Shown: positions 35,265 through 43,629 of the stretch, one piece after another
Numbering within the stretch: the first letter of the stretch is position 1
Layout: every line of letters begins with the position of its first letter
From: Bacillus sp. T33-2
GTDB lineage: Bacteria > Bacillota > Bacilli > Bacillales > Cytobacillaceae
Direction: 5' to 3'
Length of the DNA: 64,000 nt
Assembly: GCF_002860205.1 (NCBI RefSeq)
Contig: NZ_PGVB01000034.1
Coordinates: 88,537-152,536 of the forward strand
Program-made: the position numbers and the translations under genes
The notes under the pieces: model-generated
Told to the model about the DNA's origin: nothing
Databases searched by the model: none
The model's input: the letters and a program-made list of their open reading frames with translations, nothing else

Positions 35265-36785
35265 ATGAAAGTATTAGACGTCAGCGAATTGGAATCCGCA
35301 ATCAGCAAATTAAAGCAAAGCCTTAAAGAAAAAAGGGAACAAGCGGAGAATACAGGAACCGCCGCATACGACTTTGTTCATACCCATACATATTTCAGCG
35401 GCCAGGGCGCAGATGCGATCCGGTCCTTCTATTCTGACGCCCATCTCCCCTTTCTCCGATTTTTCGAGAATTTCATCGATGAATACACACGATTCCTTGA
35501 TAATATGAAGAACGCGCTGGAAGAAGTCGAACCATCCAGTGATGGATTTATCCACCAACAATTTCTGGAGGGCGAGCTTACGGCCGGATTGAATAAAACG
35601 AAAAATACGACCATTCAGCTTACAGACGAAGCGAACGCCATCATGGCAAGCGTTCATGATATCGTCTCCCTGCCCCGGATTGACGATCACTACTTCGTCC
35701 AGCAGGTAAGAAATGCCGAAAAAGATATCGAAACGTCCATTGAGAAGCTGGTGAAATTCGACCAGGAGCAAACAAAAGAGCTCTCCTACATTGAACATGA
35801 CATCGAAATCATGAAAAATTACGTCTCAACGATCCAGTCCATGTTCCAGGGGAAAAAGATTTCCATCAATGCATACAAAAGCGGACAGTTGGATGATATC
35901 GCAGATTATAAGAAGCTTACAACCGAGTTGAGTGCGGAAGAAACCGGGAAAACCGCCTTCTCATTTCTGGACTTCTTTGCGGATATCAACCAGCAGATGA
36001 GTACGGGGGATAATATTCTGGTAGGATCACAGGTTCTAAAGCTTGGTGTGACTGCATGGTGGTCAAGGCATCTGGAAATCAATTATCTTGGCGGCAAACC
36101 TTCACTTTGGAACAGGCTTAAAGGAGATTACCGCTTTACCGTGCGGGCCCCGGAATCCTGGACGGCCAAAACCGGGTATAGCTCAAAGGTGGCAAAATGG
36201 CTTAAAGACTTTAAAGGTAGGACACCATCCAATGCATTAATGAAGCAGCTCCACCGTTGGGTATCAACTTACAACACCCCTTCCCATCTCCTCAAGCATT
36301 TAGCGGGTTTCCCAAAGAATGCAAGTGGAATTTTGAAGGGGGAAAATTTCAGCACCAAATATATTGAAAAAGTAAAATTCGGGACAAAGGATTTAGTCCA
36401 GACAGCAGCAAGAGCAAAGGGATTGACGAATGTCGCCAAAGGGATACCGGGCGTAGCCACATTTATTTCAGTTGCTTCCAATGCTGCCGAATTAGTTGAT
36501 CCCGGCAATAAGAACATGGGCTTCAGCGAAAAATTTGGACGTGCTATTGCAGGGTTTGGAACAGATGCCTTGGCAATTGGTGCAGGAGCAAAAATTGGAG
36601 CCGCAATTGGAAGCTTTGGCGGACCAGTCGGGATTGTTGTTGGAGGAGCTATTGGTGGCCTTGTTGGTGGAATTGCAAGCTCTACAATCGGAGACAAAGT
36701 CAAGGACGTCGGTGGAAAAATAGGCAAAGAAATTGGAAAGGGAGTTAAATCAGCATATAAATCCATAAAAAGCTGGTTTTCCTGA
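35265..36785 (+). CDS. LXG-domain type VII secreted toxin with glycine-zipper C-terminus
   Basis: 506 residues. The LXG domain (1-205) starts MKVLDVSELESAISKLKQS and includes the YFSGQGADAIRSFYSDAH segment. A variable middle (206-418) has no recognised domain. The tip (419-506) contains a glycine-zipper stretch (GAGAKIGAAIGSFGGPVG, then VGGAIGGLVGGIASS), then a Lys/Gly amphipathic tail ending SIKSWFS. Such a tip suggests membrane insertion rather than an enzyme, like the glycine-zipper LXG toxin TelE of streptococci. The start could be GTG 35265 or nearby. Three related small membrane proteins lie downstream as probable immunity. No secretion-machine gene is in the window. Confidence 0.85.
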   Translation: MKVLDVSELESAISKLKQSLKEKREQAENTGTAAYDFVHTHTYFSGQGADAIRSFYSDAHLPFLRFFENFIDEYTRFLDNMKNALEEVEPSSDGFIHQQFLEGELTAGLNKTKNTTIQLTDEANAIMASVHDIVSLPRIDDHYFVQQVRNAEKDIETSIEKLVKFDQEQTKELSYIEHDIEIMKNYVSTIQSMFQGKKISINAYKSGQLDDIADYKKLTTELSAEETGKTAFSFLDFFADINQQMSTGDNILVGSQVLKLGVTAWWSRHLEINYLGGKPSLWNRLKGDYRFTVRAPESWTAKTGYSSKVAKWLKDFKGRTPSNALMKQLHRWVSTYNTPSHLLKHLAGFPKNASGILKGENFSTKYIEKVKFGTKDLVQTAARAKGLTNVAKGIPGVATFISVASNAAELVDPGNKNMGFSEKFGRAIAGFGTDALAIGAGAKIGAAIGSFGGPVGIVVGGAIGGLVGGIASSTIGDKVKDVGGKIGKEIGKGVKSAYKSIKSWFS

Positions 36786-36823
36786 ACAAACCATAAACAA
36801 ACAATGTCAGAATTTAAGGGGAA

Positions 36824-37168
36824 ATGAATTCTATTGTGGAAAATTTTATAACTTATTTTGAGTACTTGTTAGCAATGATGATGGGTACCCAAGCAGTCTA
36901 TGCCTTTTGTATCTTCCTGCTAGGTGAGACTATGATGACCTGGTTTGAATGGGGATATTACGAAAAACCAAAAGGAATTTACCAAAGATGTCAAAATTGG
37001 TTCTTTGACTGTTTCATAGGTATGGGCTACTACATATACAAAAAATTGGGCAAATATCCATGGGTCTGGAGAAAACTATATTTTCTAGTGATTATCACGG
37101 TAATATCCTTTGCCTTTATGTTTATTTTTATGGCAATTTCCGATTTGCTCAGATGGATGCTGTTGTGA
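36824..37168 (+). CDS. Probable immunity protein 1 to the LXG toxin (membrane)
   Basis: 114 residues, two or three hydrophobic helices around a conserved WGYYEKP motif and a C-terminal LLRWMLL end. It directly follows the toxin gene (38 nt gap), the usual place of a cognate immunity gene. ATG 36824 is close to AAGGGGA; a GTG at 36836 would align the start exactly with the third paralogue (37922) and is an alternative. Immunity is inferred from position and family, since a membrane-active toxin is expected to be blocked by a membrane protein. Confidence 0.72.
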   Translation: MNSIVENFITYFEYLLAMMMGTQAVYAFCIFLLGETMMTWFEWGYYEKPKGIYQRCQNWFFDCFIGMGYYIYKKLGKYPWVWRKLYFLVIITVISFAFMFIFMAISDLLRWMLL

Positions 37169-37219
37169 CTTTTCTTAAGGAGATATTCAGATTTCTTAAA
37201 TAAGGTGAACCTTTATTAA

Positions 37220-37535
37220 GTGTTGCCTTTTTTGGCTAATTCACGAAGAAATGCAAGACTCAATTCGTTTAGTGAGAAGTTAGGAAGAGCAGCTGGAGGT
37301 CTTGCTACTGATGCATTGGCAATTACTGCTGGAGCAAAAGGCAGGAGCTTTAATTGGTACCGCTGTTGGGGGGCCAATTGGTTTTGCAGTGGGAGGTGCA
37401 GTAGGGGGCTTACTAGGTGGTCTTGCTAGCTCCAAATATGGTGAAGCAGTATAAGATTTTGGAGGAAAAATTGGTAAAAAAATAGGGAAAGGTGTAGACA
37501 AAGCTATTAAATCAGTAAAAAGCTGGTTTAGCTAA
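37220..37535 (+). pseudogene. Orphan, broken second LXG toxin tip
   Basis: The first frame encodes FSEKLGRAAGGLATDALAI and runs to AGAKG. After a one-base shift near 37340, the sequence continues AGALIGTAVGGPIGFAVGG and GGLLGGLASSKYGEAV, then a TAA at 37452-37454, and then DFGGKIGKKIGKG ... SVKSWFS. It is a clear homologue of residues 419-506 of the intact toxin, with no LXG domain upstream. A frameshift and an in-frame stop make it non-functional as it stands. It may be a displaced tip kept as raw material for recombination. Confidence 0.9.
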
Positions 37536-37565
37536 TCATCATTAAGTAGAGTTGGGGTTATTTCC

Positions 37566-37898
37566 ATGGGAGTTATAATAGAGTATTCCGAATATGCGGT
37601 AGCTATGTTAATGGTTGCTCAAATTGTTTATGGATTTACCCTCCTTGTATTCGGTGAATCGATGATGTCCTGGTTTGCCTGGGGTTACTATGATCGACCC
37701 GAATCATGGACACAAAAAACGCAGAACATATGGATGAATTTGATGATTGGTTCAGGTTACCATATTTATAAAAGGCTATTAAAATATTCCTGGGCTGTTC
37801 GAAAAGTTTTACTTCTGATTATGTTGTTATTACTTTCAATCCTGTTTATTATTGTCTTTAACATAATTTTCGGGCTGTTAAGATGGTTGCTTTTATAG
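37566..37898 (+). CDS. Probable immunity protein 2 (membrane)
   Basis: 110 residues, paralogue of the protein at 36824: shared pattern EYxVAMLM..Q.VYGF, WGYYDRPES, TQN, GSGYHIYKRL and the end LLRWLLL. It follows the broken orphan tip, so it is likely the immunity partner of that tip and is retained. ATG 37566. It overlaps the sequence just before the third paralogue, which starts 24 nt later. Confidence 0.75.
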   Translation: MGVIIEYSEYAVAMLMVAQIVYGFTLLVFGESMMSWFAWGYYDRPESWTQKTQNIWMNLMIGSGYHIYKRLLKYSWAVRKVLLLIMLLLLSILFIIVFNIIFGLLRWLLL

Positions 37899-37921
37899 GA
37901 TTAGCAATAAGAGGTATTGGA

Positions 37922-38257
37922 ATGGAAACCTTTATAACCTATGTTGAGTATTTAGTCGGAGGCATAATGGCCACGCAAGTTGGCTATGCATTAGCAATCC
38001 TTATTGGCGGAAGAATTGTGACAGATTACTATGAGTGGGGCTACTATGATAAGCCGGAAAGCTTTTTGGACAAGGCGCAGAACATCTTCCTCGATACCTT
38101 TTTGGGGATGGGCTACCATATCGATAAGAAGTTAAGAAAAAAATATTCCTGGATTAAAAGAAAATTGTTATATTTATTGATTATCACAGGGATTTCAATC
38201 GTCTTTATTTTTAGCTTCTTTAGTATTTCAGATCTTTTGCGCTGGCTGCTTTTGTAG
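37922..38257 (+). CDS. Probable immunity protein 3 (membrane)
   Basis: 111 residues beginning METFITYVEYL, with WGYYDKPESF, KAQN, LGMGYHIDKKL and the LLRWLLL end. It is the third copy of the family. ATG 37922 follows AGAGGT. The three proteins differ in most residues but conserve the WGYY-KPE and LLRWLLL blocks, suggesting divergence to match different toxin tips. It has no tip of its own nearby. Confidence 0.75.
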   Translation: METFITYVEYLVGGIMATQVGYALAILIGGRIVTDYYEWGYYDKPESFLDKAQNIFLDTFLGMGYHIDKKLRKKYSWIKRKLLYLLIITGISIVFIFSFFSISDLLRWLLL

Positions 38258-38284
38258 CAAGCCACTATGTAAGGGGGAACAAGA

Positions 38285-39088
38285 ATGCAGTATTTAATGA
38301 CGTGTTCGACGGAGGAGCTTGCCCTGCTTGTCACGATGTGTGATTATCCACATGTCGCCAAAGGGATCGCGGAGGCCTCACTTGGTGAAAAAAGTCCCGA
38401 GGAATGGGAAGCAATTATGGAATCTGCCTCCCGACAACTGATGGTAAAAGGATTTTGGGACGATGAAAAATTTGAAAGCGGCGAAGTGCCGCTGGCTGAT
38501 GAAATGCAGGAGTTCATCAAGCAGTATGTCGAGTCAAAAGGGATGCTTCGCTGCTCGGATGCGCCGCGTGAGAGCGTCCTGATGCTGCACCATCTCGAAG
38601 GCCAGAGCTGGCTGAGCCATACGATCCACAGGGATATCATCCATGAATTTGTCTACATAACAAATGAAGAGATTCCTGAAACAATTAAACAATATTACTC
38701 TTTTGAATTCGACGGCCAGCTTTCTGACCCAATCCATTTCAGCCTGTCCGATGAAGCATTCGACTTGTTGAGCGACCCTGCTGCACAAGAAAAGGTCTGC
38801 TTTATGAGTGATTTTTCTAAGGAAGAACAACAAGGCTACGAACGCTTTGTTGGTGATTTGCAGTCAAAAAACTGGATGCTATACAATATTTCATTTTTTC
38901 ATATCCCGGATCTCAAGGAGGATCCATCTCTGGAGAACATCACCTTTTTCCTTCCATCACAAAGCGGAATGTGGATGATTGAATACAATGATAAGCAGGC
39001 ACGACCTGTTCAAGTACAGCTTGCAGGCAGCGATGAATGGAACTCCCTTCTGAAAGGAATCAGTACAGTCACTGCATTTGCCGGCTGA
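38285..39088 (+). CDS. Unassigned 267-residue protein of the LXG locus
   Basis: Soluble, acidic, no signal peptide or membrane helix. It has no motif I recognise. It follows the immunity genes within 30 nt (AAGGGGGAAC before ATG 38285) and is probably in the same operon. Its size and mixed alpha/beta character are compatible with an EspG-like secretion chaperone, which are often encoded beside T7SS substrates, but that is speculation. A terminator is not apparent before the 21-nt repeat array. Confidence 0.6.
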   Translation: MQYLMTCSTEELALLVTMCDYPHVAKGIAEASLGEKSPEEWEAIMESASRQLMVKGFWDDEKFESGEVPLADEMQEFIKQYVESKGMLRCSDAPRESVLMLHHLEGQSWLSHTIHRDIIHEFVYITNEEIPETIKQYYSFEFDGQLSDPIHFSLSDEAFDLLSDPAAQEKVCFMSDFSKEEQQGYERFVGDLQSKNWMLYNISFFHIPDLKEDPSLENITFFLPSQSGMWMIEYNDKQARPVQVQLAGSDEWNSLLKGISTVTAFAG

Positions 39089-39147
39089 TTTCCTCCCACA
39101 CGCAGGTCGGGCCTGACATTATGCTCATTAAGATTCTTGCTGTCAGC

Positions 39148-39300
39148 ATTCTCGCGGAAAAGAGGGCTATACGCGCGAAAAACAGCATCATTCTTGCGGA
39201 AATAACACTTATTCTCGCGAAAACGTGGGCCATTCTTGCGAAAACATGGGCCATTCTCGCGAAAACGTGCGCCATTCTCGCGAAAACACCAACTAATTTC
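39148..39300 (+). repeat. 21-nt period array, core CTCGCGAAAA
   Basis: Seven copies of a (C/T)GCG(A/G)AA core start at 39153, 39174, 39195, 39216, 39237, 39258 and 39279, exactly 21 nt apart. The best units read ATTCTCGCGAAAACGTGGGCC. The array is intergenic between the 267-residue LXG-locus gene and patB and would read in frame on both strands, but no start, ribosome site or domain supports translation. Confidence 0.85.
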
Positions 39301-39310
39301 GCCATTGACA

Positions 39311-39343
39311 AAAAATAGAGAGCGCAAGCTGCTCTCTACTTTT
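39311..39343. terminator. Terminator upstream of the patB 3' end
   Basis: Stem AGAGAGC / GCTCTCT with A and T runs, between convergent genes. Confidence 0.8.
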
Positions 39344-39344
39344 G

Positions 39345-40517
39345 TCATGAAAATGCTTTTTTTAACCGCTCAAGCCCTTCTAATAAAGTCTCCTGCGGGC
39401 AGCCGAGGTTCATCCGTACAAATCCTTCTCCGCCAGGGCCGTATTTTGGTCCAGGCTCGAGTGCAAGCTTTCCTTTTTTAAGCAGGCGTTCTTTTATTTC
39501 TTCATCCGTTAGTCCCAGCTTTCGGCAGTCCAGCCATAGCAAGTATGTTCCCTCTGGCACCATCGGCTCAATGCCTGGAAGCTTTTCCCGTATGAAGTGA
39601 TCAGCAATCGCAACATTCTGCTGAAGATAATCCAGAAGCTGGTCGAGCCAGTCCTCCCCATAAAGATAAGCGGCCTCCATTCCGACAATACCGAAAGTAT
39701 TCAGTGTGAATATCCCCTGTTTCTGCTGCTGGGCTTTAAAAGCAGCATGAAGAGTGCTGTCAGGGATGATGACAGCTGAAGCCTGAAGGCCGGCAAGGTT
39801 AAAGGTTTTACTGGGGGCAATACAGGTAATCGTAATGTTCTTGAATTCTTCCTTAATCGAAGCAATCGGCACATGGCGATGCGGTTTAAATATCAGGTCC
39901 GAGTGGATCTCATCCGACAGAATGAGGCAGCCGTACTTCAGGCAAAGCTCGCCGATTTTGGTGAGTTCCTCTATTGTCCAGACAGCGCCTCCGGGATTAT
40001 GAGGATTGCAAAGCAGGAATAATTTAACGCCTTGACGCAATTTTTGTTCAAAATCTTCAAAGTCAACCACATACCTGCCGTTTTCAAGCTTTAGCTGAGA
40101 ATTAACAACCACCCGGCCATTCTTTTCGATCATATTAAAGAAAGGTGTATAAACAGGGGATTGAAGAAGGACCTTGTCTCCCGGGTTTGTGTAGGCAAGT
40201 ATGGCGGTACTGATGGAAGGTACGACGCCAGGGCTGTAAAGAAGCCATGAGCTGCGGACATCCCATCCATGCCTGCTCGCAAGCCAAGCCTGGACAGCTT
40301 TTGCGACAGACGGGGGCACAAATGTATAGCCATAGATCCCATGTTCCATCCGGCTTGAGATTGCTTCTTTCACTGCCTGCGGAGGCAGGAAATCCATGTC
40401 CGCGACCCACATTGGCAGCACATCCCGGGAGCCGAACAGCTCCCTTGTCATCTCCCATTTCACAGATGCTGTATTTACCCGGCTGACCGCCTTATGAAAA
40501 TCAATTTTTTCCATCAT
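39345..40517 (-). CDS. patB: PatB, cystathionine beta-lyase/C-S lyase (MalY family)
   Basis: 390 residues, fold-type-I PLP enzyme cleaving C-S bonds of cystathionine or cysteine conjugates. Typical blocks: VLPMWVADMDF, GIYGYTFVPPS, CNPHNPGGAVW, LSDEIHSDLI, and the PLP lysine in APSKTFNLAGLQAS. B. subtilis PatB is the closest named protein. GGCGGTGGC precedes the doubled ATG at 40517/40514. Confidence 0.93.
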   Translation of the reverse strand: MMEKIDFHKAVSRVNTASVKWEMTRELFGSRDVLPMWVADMDFLPPQAVKEAISSRMEHGIYGYTFVPPSVAKAVQAWLASRHGWDVRSSWLLYSPGVVPSISTAILAYTNPGDKVLLQSPVYTPFFNMIEKNGRVVVNSQLKLENGRYVVDFEDFEQKLRQGVKLFLLCNPHNPGGAVWTIEELTKIGELCLKYGCLILSDEIHSDLIFKPHRHVPIASIKEEFKNITITCIAPSKTFNLAGLQASAVIIPDSTLHAAFKAQQQKQGIFTLNTFGIVGMEAAYLYGEDWLDQLLDYLQQNVAIADHFIREKLPGIEPMVPEGTYLLWLDCRKLGLTDEEIKERLLKKGKLALEPGPKYGPGGEGFVRMNLGCPQETLLEGLERLKKAFS

Positions 40518-40602
40518 GCCACCGCCTTTATTCGAATAAGTTAATCTGCTTATATTTATGATAAAATAAATTCTAAAATATGAACAATATTAGGTGATAT
40601 AT

Positions 40603-40866
40603 ATGGACAGACAACAATTGAACATCAGGCTGGCCATTGCATTGAACGAGTGGGATCCATTTGGGGTGGGGGAAGGAAGTTACGATCCCGAAGTGGCTGA
40701 CAGCGTCCAGGCCGTCCATGATTTATCACGGCCGGAGGAACTCGCATCAAGGCTCCAGGCGATTTATGAATTTTCTTTTGAAAAAATAATCCCGTTCGCA
40801 AAATGCCTGGCCATGGCAATAAAATTGCTCCAAATGAAAGAAGAACAAGATTCCTGCGCGTTATAA
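40603..40866 (+). CDS. yugE: YugE, DUF1871 small protein
   Basis: 87 residues, the DUF1871 family of B. subtilis YugE, with the conserved NEWDPFGVGEGSYDPEVADSV block (NEWDPFGVG, then YDPEVADSV). ATG 40603 follows AGGTGA by 5 nt. Divergent from patB. Function unknown. Confidence 0.86.
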   Translation: MDRQQLNIRLAIALNEWDPFGVGEGSYDPEVADSVQAVHDLSRPEELASRLQAIYEFSFEKIIPFAKCLAMAIKLLQMKEEQDSCAL

Positions 40867-40884
40867 AGACATAAACGGCGGCCA

Positions 40885-41745
40885 TCACTGGCTGCCGTTT
40901 CCTTCAACTGAAGGTGCTTCCAATACAAAATTTTTGATATATTGGTAAACTTCGTTTGGTTTTTCCTCCGGAACCAAATGGCCTGTTTCCTTCAGGACAA
41001 CTAAATCAGCGTTCTGCAAATCATTTTTGAGCCGTCTGCCTATATGAAGCGGTACCACTTTATCATGTTCCCCCCAGATGAGAAGGCAGGGGGTTTTAAT
41101 TGTTTTTAAAGCTTCGGAGTTTAAATCTGCCTCCCTATGGCGGATCATGTTGGTCAGCGCTTTAAAAATATCGTCCTCCAGAAACGGGGTAAGGTAGCCA
41201 TACAGCATTTCGTCATTGATCATCGAATGGTCGTACACAACTTGTTTCAGGTTTTGCTTTACCCCTGATTTCGCCAAATAAAACTTTACATATAAATAGA
41301 AGTATGGAAGGTAACTCGAGATAATAAGCGGCAGTCCGGACCTTTTTAAATACCCCGAGCTGCACAGCAAAACGGCCTTTTGTGCGACATCAGGAAAATG
41401 ATAAAGAAGGTTCAATGAAATTTGCCCTCCCATTGAATGGCCGATGATATGAAAATTGGCAATTCCCAGTGTCTTCAAAAGCTCCACAACCGTTCCCGCC
41501 AAGTTTTTATATGAATATTTGAATTTCGAGGATTTACCGCTTTTGCCAAACGGAGGCAAGTCCACCGAGATGACGGTGAAGTCTTTGCGCAGCAAAGGAA
41601 TGAGGTGCCTGAAGCTGAAGGATGAGGAAAGGAAACCGTGCAGCAGCACCACTGTTTCGTTCGATGAATCATGCGGATAATGTTCATAATATAAATCAAT
41701 GCCCTTGACGGTAGTATATGCGGCAAAAGAATCAGTTTCGATCAA
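40885..41745 (-). CDS. yugF: YugF, alpha/beta hydrolase
   Basis: 286 residues. The nucleophile elbow GHSMGGQ, the oxyanion region LLHGFLSSSFSFRHL, the acid in WGEHDKVVPL and the His in ETGHLVPEEKP form a complete Ser-Asp-His triad. Substrate unknown; esterase or epoxide-hydrolase-like. TTG 41745 lies 8 nt after AGGGAG; the GTG at 41754 is too close to that site. Confidence 0.9.
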   Translation of the reverse strand: MIETDSFAAYTTVKGIDLYYEHYPHDSSNETVVLLHGFLSSSFSFRHLIPLLRKDFTVISVDLPPFGKSGKSSKFKYSYKNLAGTVVELLKTLGIANFHIIGHSMGGQISLNLLYHFPDVAQKAVLLCSSGYLKRSGLPLIISSYLPYFYLYVKFYLAKSGVKQNLKQVVYDHSMINDEMLYGYLTPFLEDDIFKALTNMIRHREADLNSEALKTIKTPCLLIWGEHDKVVPLHIGRRLKNDLQNADLVVLKETGHLVPEEKPNEVYQYIKNFVLEAPSVEGNGSQ

Positions 41746-41962
41746 GACCTTCACTCCCTAAATGAAACTATGTATATCATTGTACCCCGTATTGCCCGAT
41801 AAATCCTTGCAGCTATCAATAATGGTCTATGTCTTCTCTATTTCCCTGTTTTCAAAATCACACATCGAAAAAATGTAGAAAATAATAAGATTGGAACATA
41901 TAATTTGTCAGATTCTTCTGTTATAATGGAAATATTTTATGAGGTCAAGGAGAGGGAATTTT

Positions 41963-42463
41963 ATGAGGCTCACTGGTAAGGAACTTGAAGTAGTGGAAAT
42001 ACTTGAAAAAAATGCCCGGGTTTCAATTGAAGATTTGGCCAGCATGGCTGGACTGACGGAAGAGGAAGCAGAAGCGGCGATTAAAAAGCTTGAAGAATTA
42101 AAAATTGTGGTCAGGTATCCCGCAGTAATCGACTGGTCCAAAATCGATGGGCATGAAGGTGTCACTGCGATGATTGATGTGAAAGTCACACCGAAGCGCG
42201 GAGTCGGATTCGATGAAGTAGCCCGCAGGATTTACCGGTTCCCGGAGGTAAAATCGGTGTACTTAATGTCCGGTGCCTATGATTTATCAGTCATTATCGA
42301 AGGCCGTTCCATGAACGAGGTGGCCCGGTTTGTGTCTGAAAAACTATCGACCCTTGAATCGGTAATTTCGACAACAACTCATTTTATCCTGAAAAAATAT
42401 AAGCATGACGGGACGATTTTCGAGCCTGGCGAAGAAGACAAACGGATCTTGGTGTCGCCGTAA
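41963..42463 (+). CDS. alaR: AlaR, Lrp-family regulator
   Basis: 166-residue Lrp/AsnC transcription factor: N-terminal winged helix-turn-helix (ELEVVEILEKNARVSIEDLA) and C-terminal ligand-binding RAM domain (GAYDLSVIIEGRS). It is translationally coupled to alaT (stop and start overlap, TAATGA), so it probably controls that aminotransferase. B. subtilis AlaR (YugG) activates alaT. ATG 41963 follows AAGGAGAGGG. Confidence 0.92.
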   Translation: MRLTGKELEVVEILEKNARVSIEDLASMAGLTEEEAEAAIKKLEELKIVVRYPAVIDWSKIDGHEGVTAMIDVKVTPKRGVGFDEVARRIYRFPEVKSVYLMSGAYDLSVIIEGRSMNEVARFVSEKLSTLESVISTTTHFILKKYKHDGTIFEPGEEDKRILVSP

Positions 42464-43629
42464 TGAAAGTGACGAAGAGCTATTTGTCTCAATCGGTTGA
42501 ACAGTTAAAGCCATCCGGGATCAGGCGTTTCTTCGACCTTGCTTCAAGCATGGAAGGTGTCATTTCACTGGGGGTCGGGGAGCCTGACTTTGTGACACCG
42601 TGGGCTGTCAGGGAAGCGGCCATCATGTCCCTTGAATCTGGATATACTTCTTACACAGCCAATGCAGGGCTGATGGAGCTCCGACAGGAAATTGCAGACT
42701 ATCTGTCAACCCATTTTTTTGTATCTTACCGTGCAGAGTCGGAAATTATCGTTACTGTCGGGGCGAGCCAGGCGATCGACATTGCCCTGCGCGCGATTGT
42801 GGACAGTGGAGATGAAATCATCATTCCCGAGCCCTGCTTTGTGTCGTACAGCCCGCTTGTAACACTGGCCGGCGGAAAGCCTGTCCATGTCCAAGCCTTA
42901 AAGGAAAATGAATTTAAGATATTGCCGCACCAATTGAAAGAGGCAATTACTGAAAAAACAAAGGCCATCCTGCTTTGTTCCCCCAATAATCCGACGGGAA
43001 CGTTATTAAACAGGGGAGAATTGTTGGAAATAGCCCGCATTGCCAGGGAGCATGACCTGCTCGTCATTTCAGATGAAATTTATGCAGAGCTCGTCTATGA
43101 TGAGCAATACTCCAGCATGGCAGCCTTAGAAGGAATGAGAGAACGGACAATATTGGTCTCCGGTTTTTCAAAGGGATTTGCGATGACGGGCTGGCGGCTC
43201 GGTTATGTATGCGCTCCGGAAGAAATTGCCCAGGCCATGCTGAAAATCCACCAGTATGCGATGATGTGCGCTCCGACAATGGCCCAATATGCCGCACTTG
43301 AAGCATTACAGACTGGGTGGGCGGATGTGGAAGAAATGAGGAAAAGCTATAGACGAAGGCGCAATTATATGGTCAGGTCCCTGAATGAGCTGGGGCTGGA
43401 ATGCCATCTTCCAGGAGGAGCTTTTTATGTTTTTCCTTCCATCCAAAGGACGGGAATGACATCTGAGCAATTTGCTGAGAACCTCTTGATGGAGGAAAAA
43501 GTAGCCGTAGTTCCGGGGAGTGTTTTCGGAGAAAGCGGTGAAGGCTTTGTCCGCTGTTCATATGCATCGTCACTCGAACAGCTTCAGGAAGCAATAAGCC
43601 GGGTCAGCCGTTTCATGGCAAGGCATTAA
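42463..43629 (+). CDS. alaT: AlaT, alanine (PLP) aminotransferase
   Basis: 388-residue class I aminotransferase. Blocks: LGVGEPDFVTP, YTANAGLMELR, CSPNNPTGTLL, ISDEIYAELVYD and the PLP lysine in SGFSKGFAMTGWRLGY. It transfers an amino group between alanine and 2-oxo acids as in B. subtilis AlaT (YugH). It overlaps alaR by one base. No clear terminator follows; a weak imperfect hairpin lies at 43672-43691. Confidence 0.93.
   Translation: MKVTKSYLSQSVEQLKPSGIRRFFDLASSMEGVISLGVGEPDFVTPWAVREAAIMSLESGYTSYTANAGLMELRQEIADYLSTHFFVSYRAESEIIVTVGASQAIDIALRAIVDSGDEIIIPEPCFVSYSPLVTLAGGKPVHVQALKENEFKILPHQLKEAITEKTKAILLCSPNNPTGTLLNRGELLEIARIAREHDLLVISDEIYAELVYDEQYSSMAALEGMRERTILVSGFSKGFAMTGWRLGYVCAPEEIAQAMLKIHQYAMMCAPTMAQYAALEALQTGWADVEEMRKSYRRRRNYMVRSLNELGLECHLPGGAFYVFPSIQRTGMTSEQFAENLLMEEKVAVVPGSVFGESGEGFVRCSYASSLEQLQEAISRVSRFMARH

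Noticed and set aside
39148..39300. Possible CRISPR array
   Set aside because: Period is only 21 nt, cores of about 10 nt are imperfect, spacers resemble each other, and no cas genes are near. The 8.5-kb array fails for the same reasons.
39037..39318. Frame reading ILAKTWA repeats through the 21-nt array
   Set aside because: It arises because 21 is a multiple of 3; both strands stay open for the same reason, and no start signal or homologous domain supports translation.
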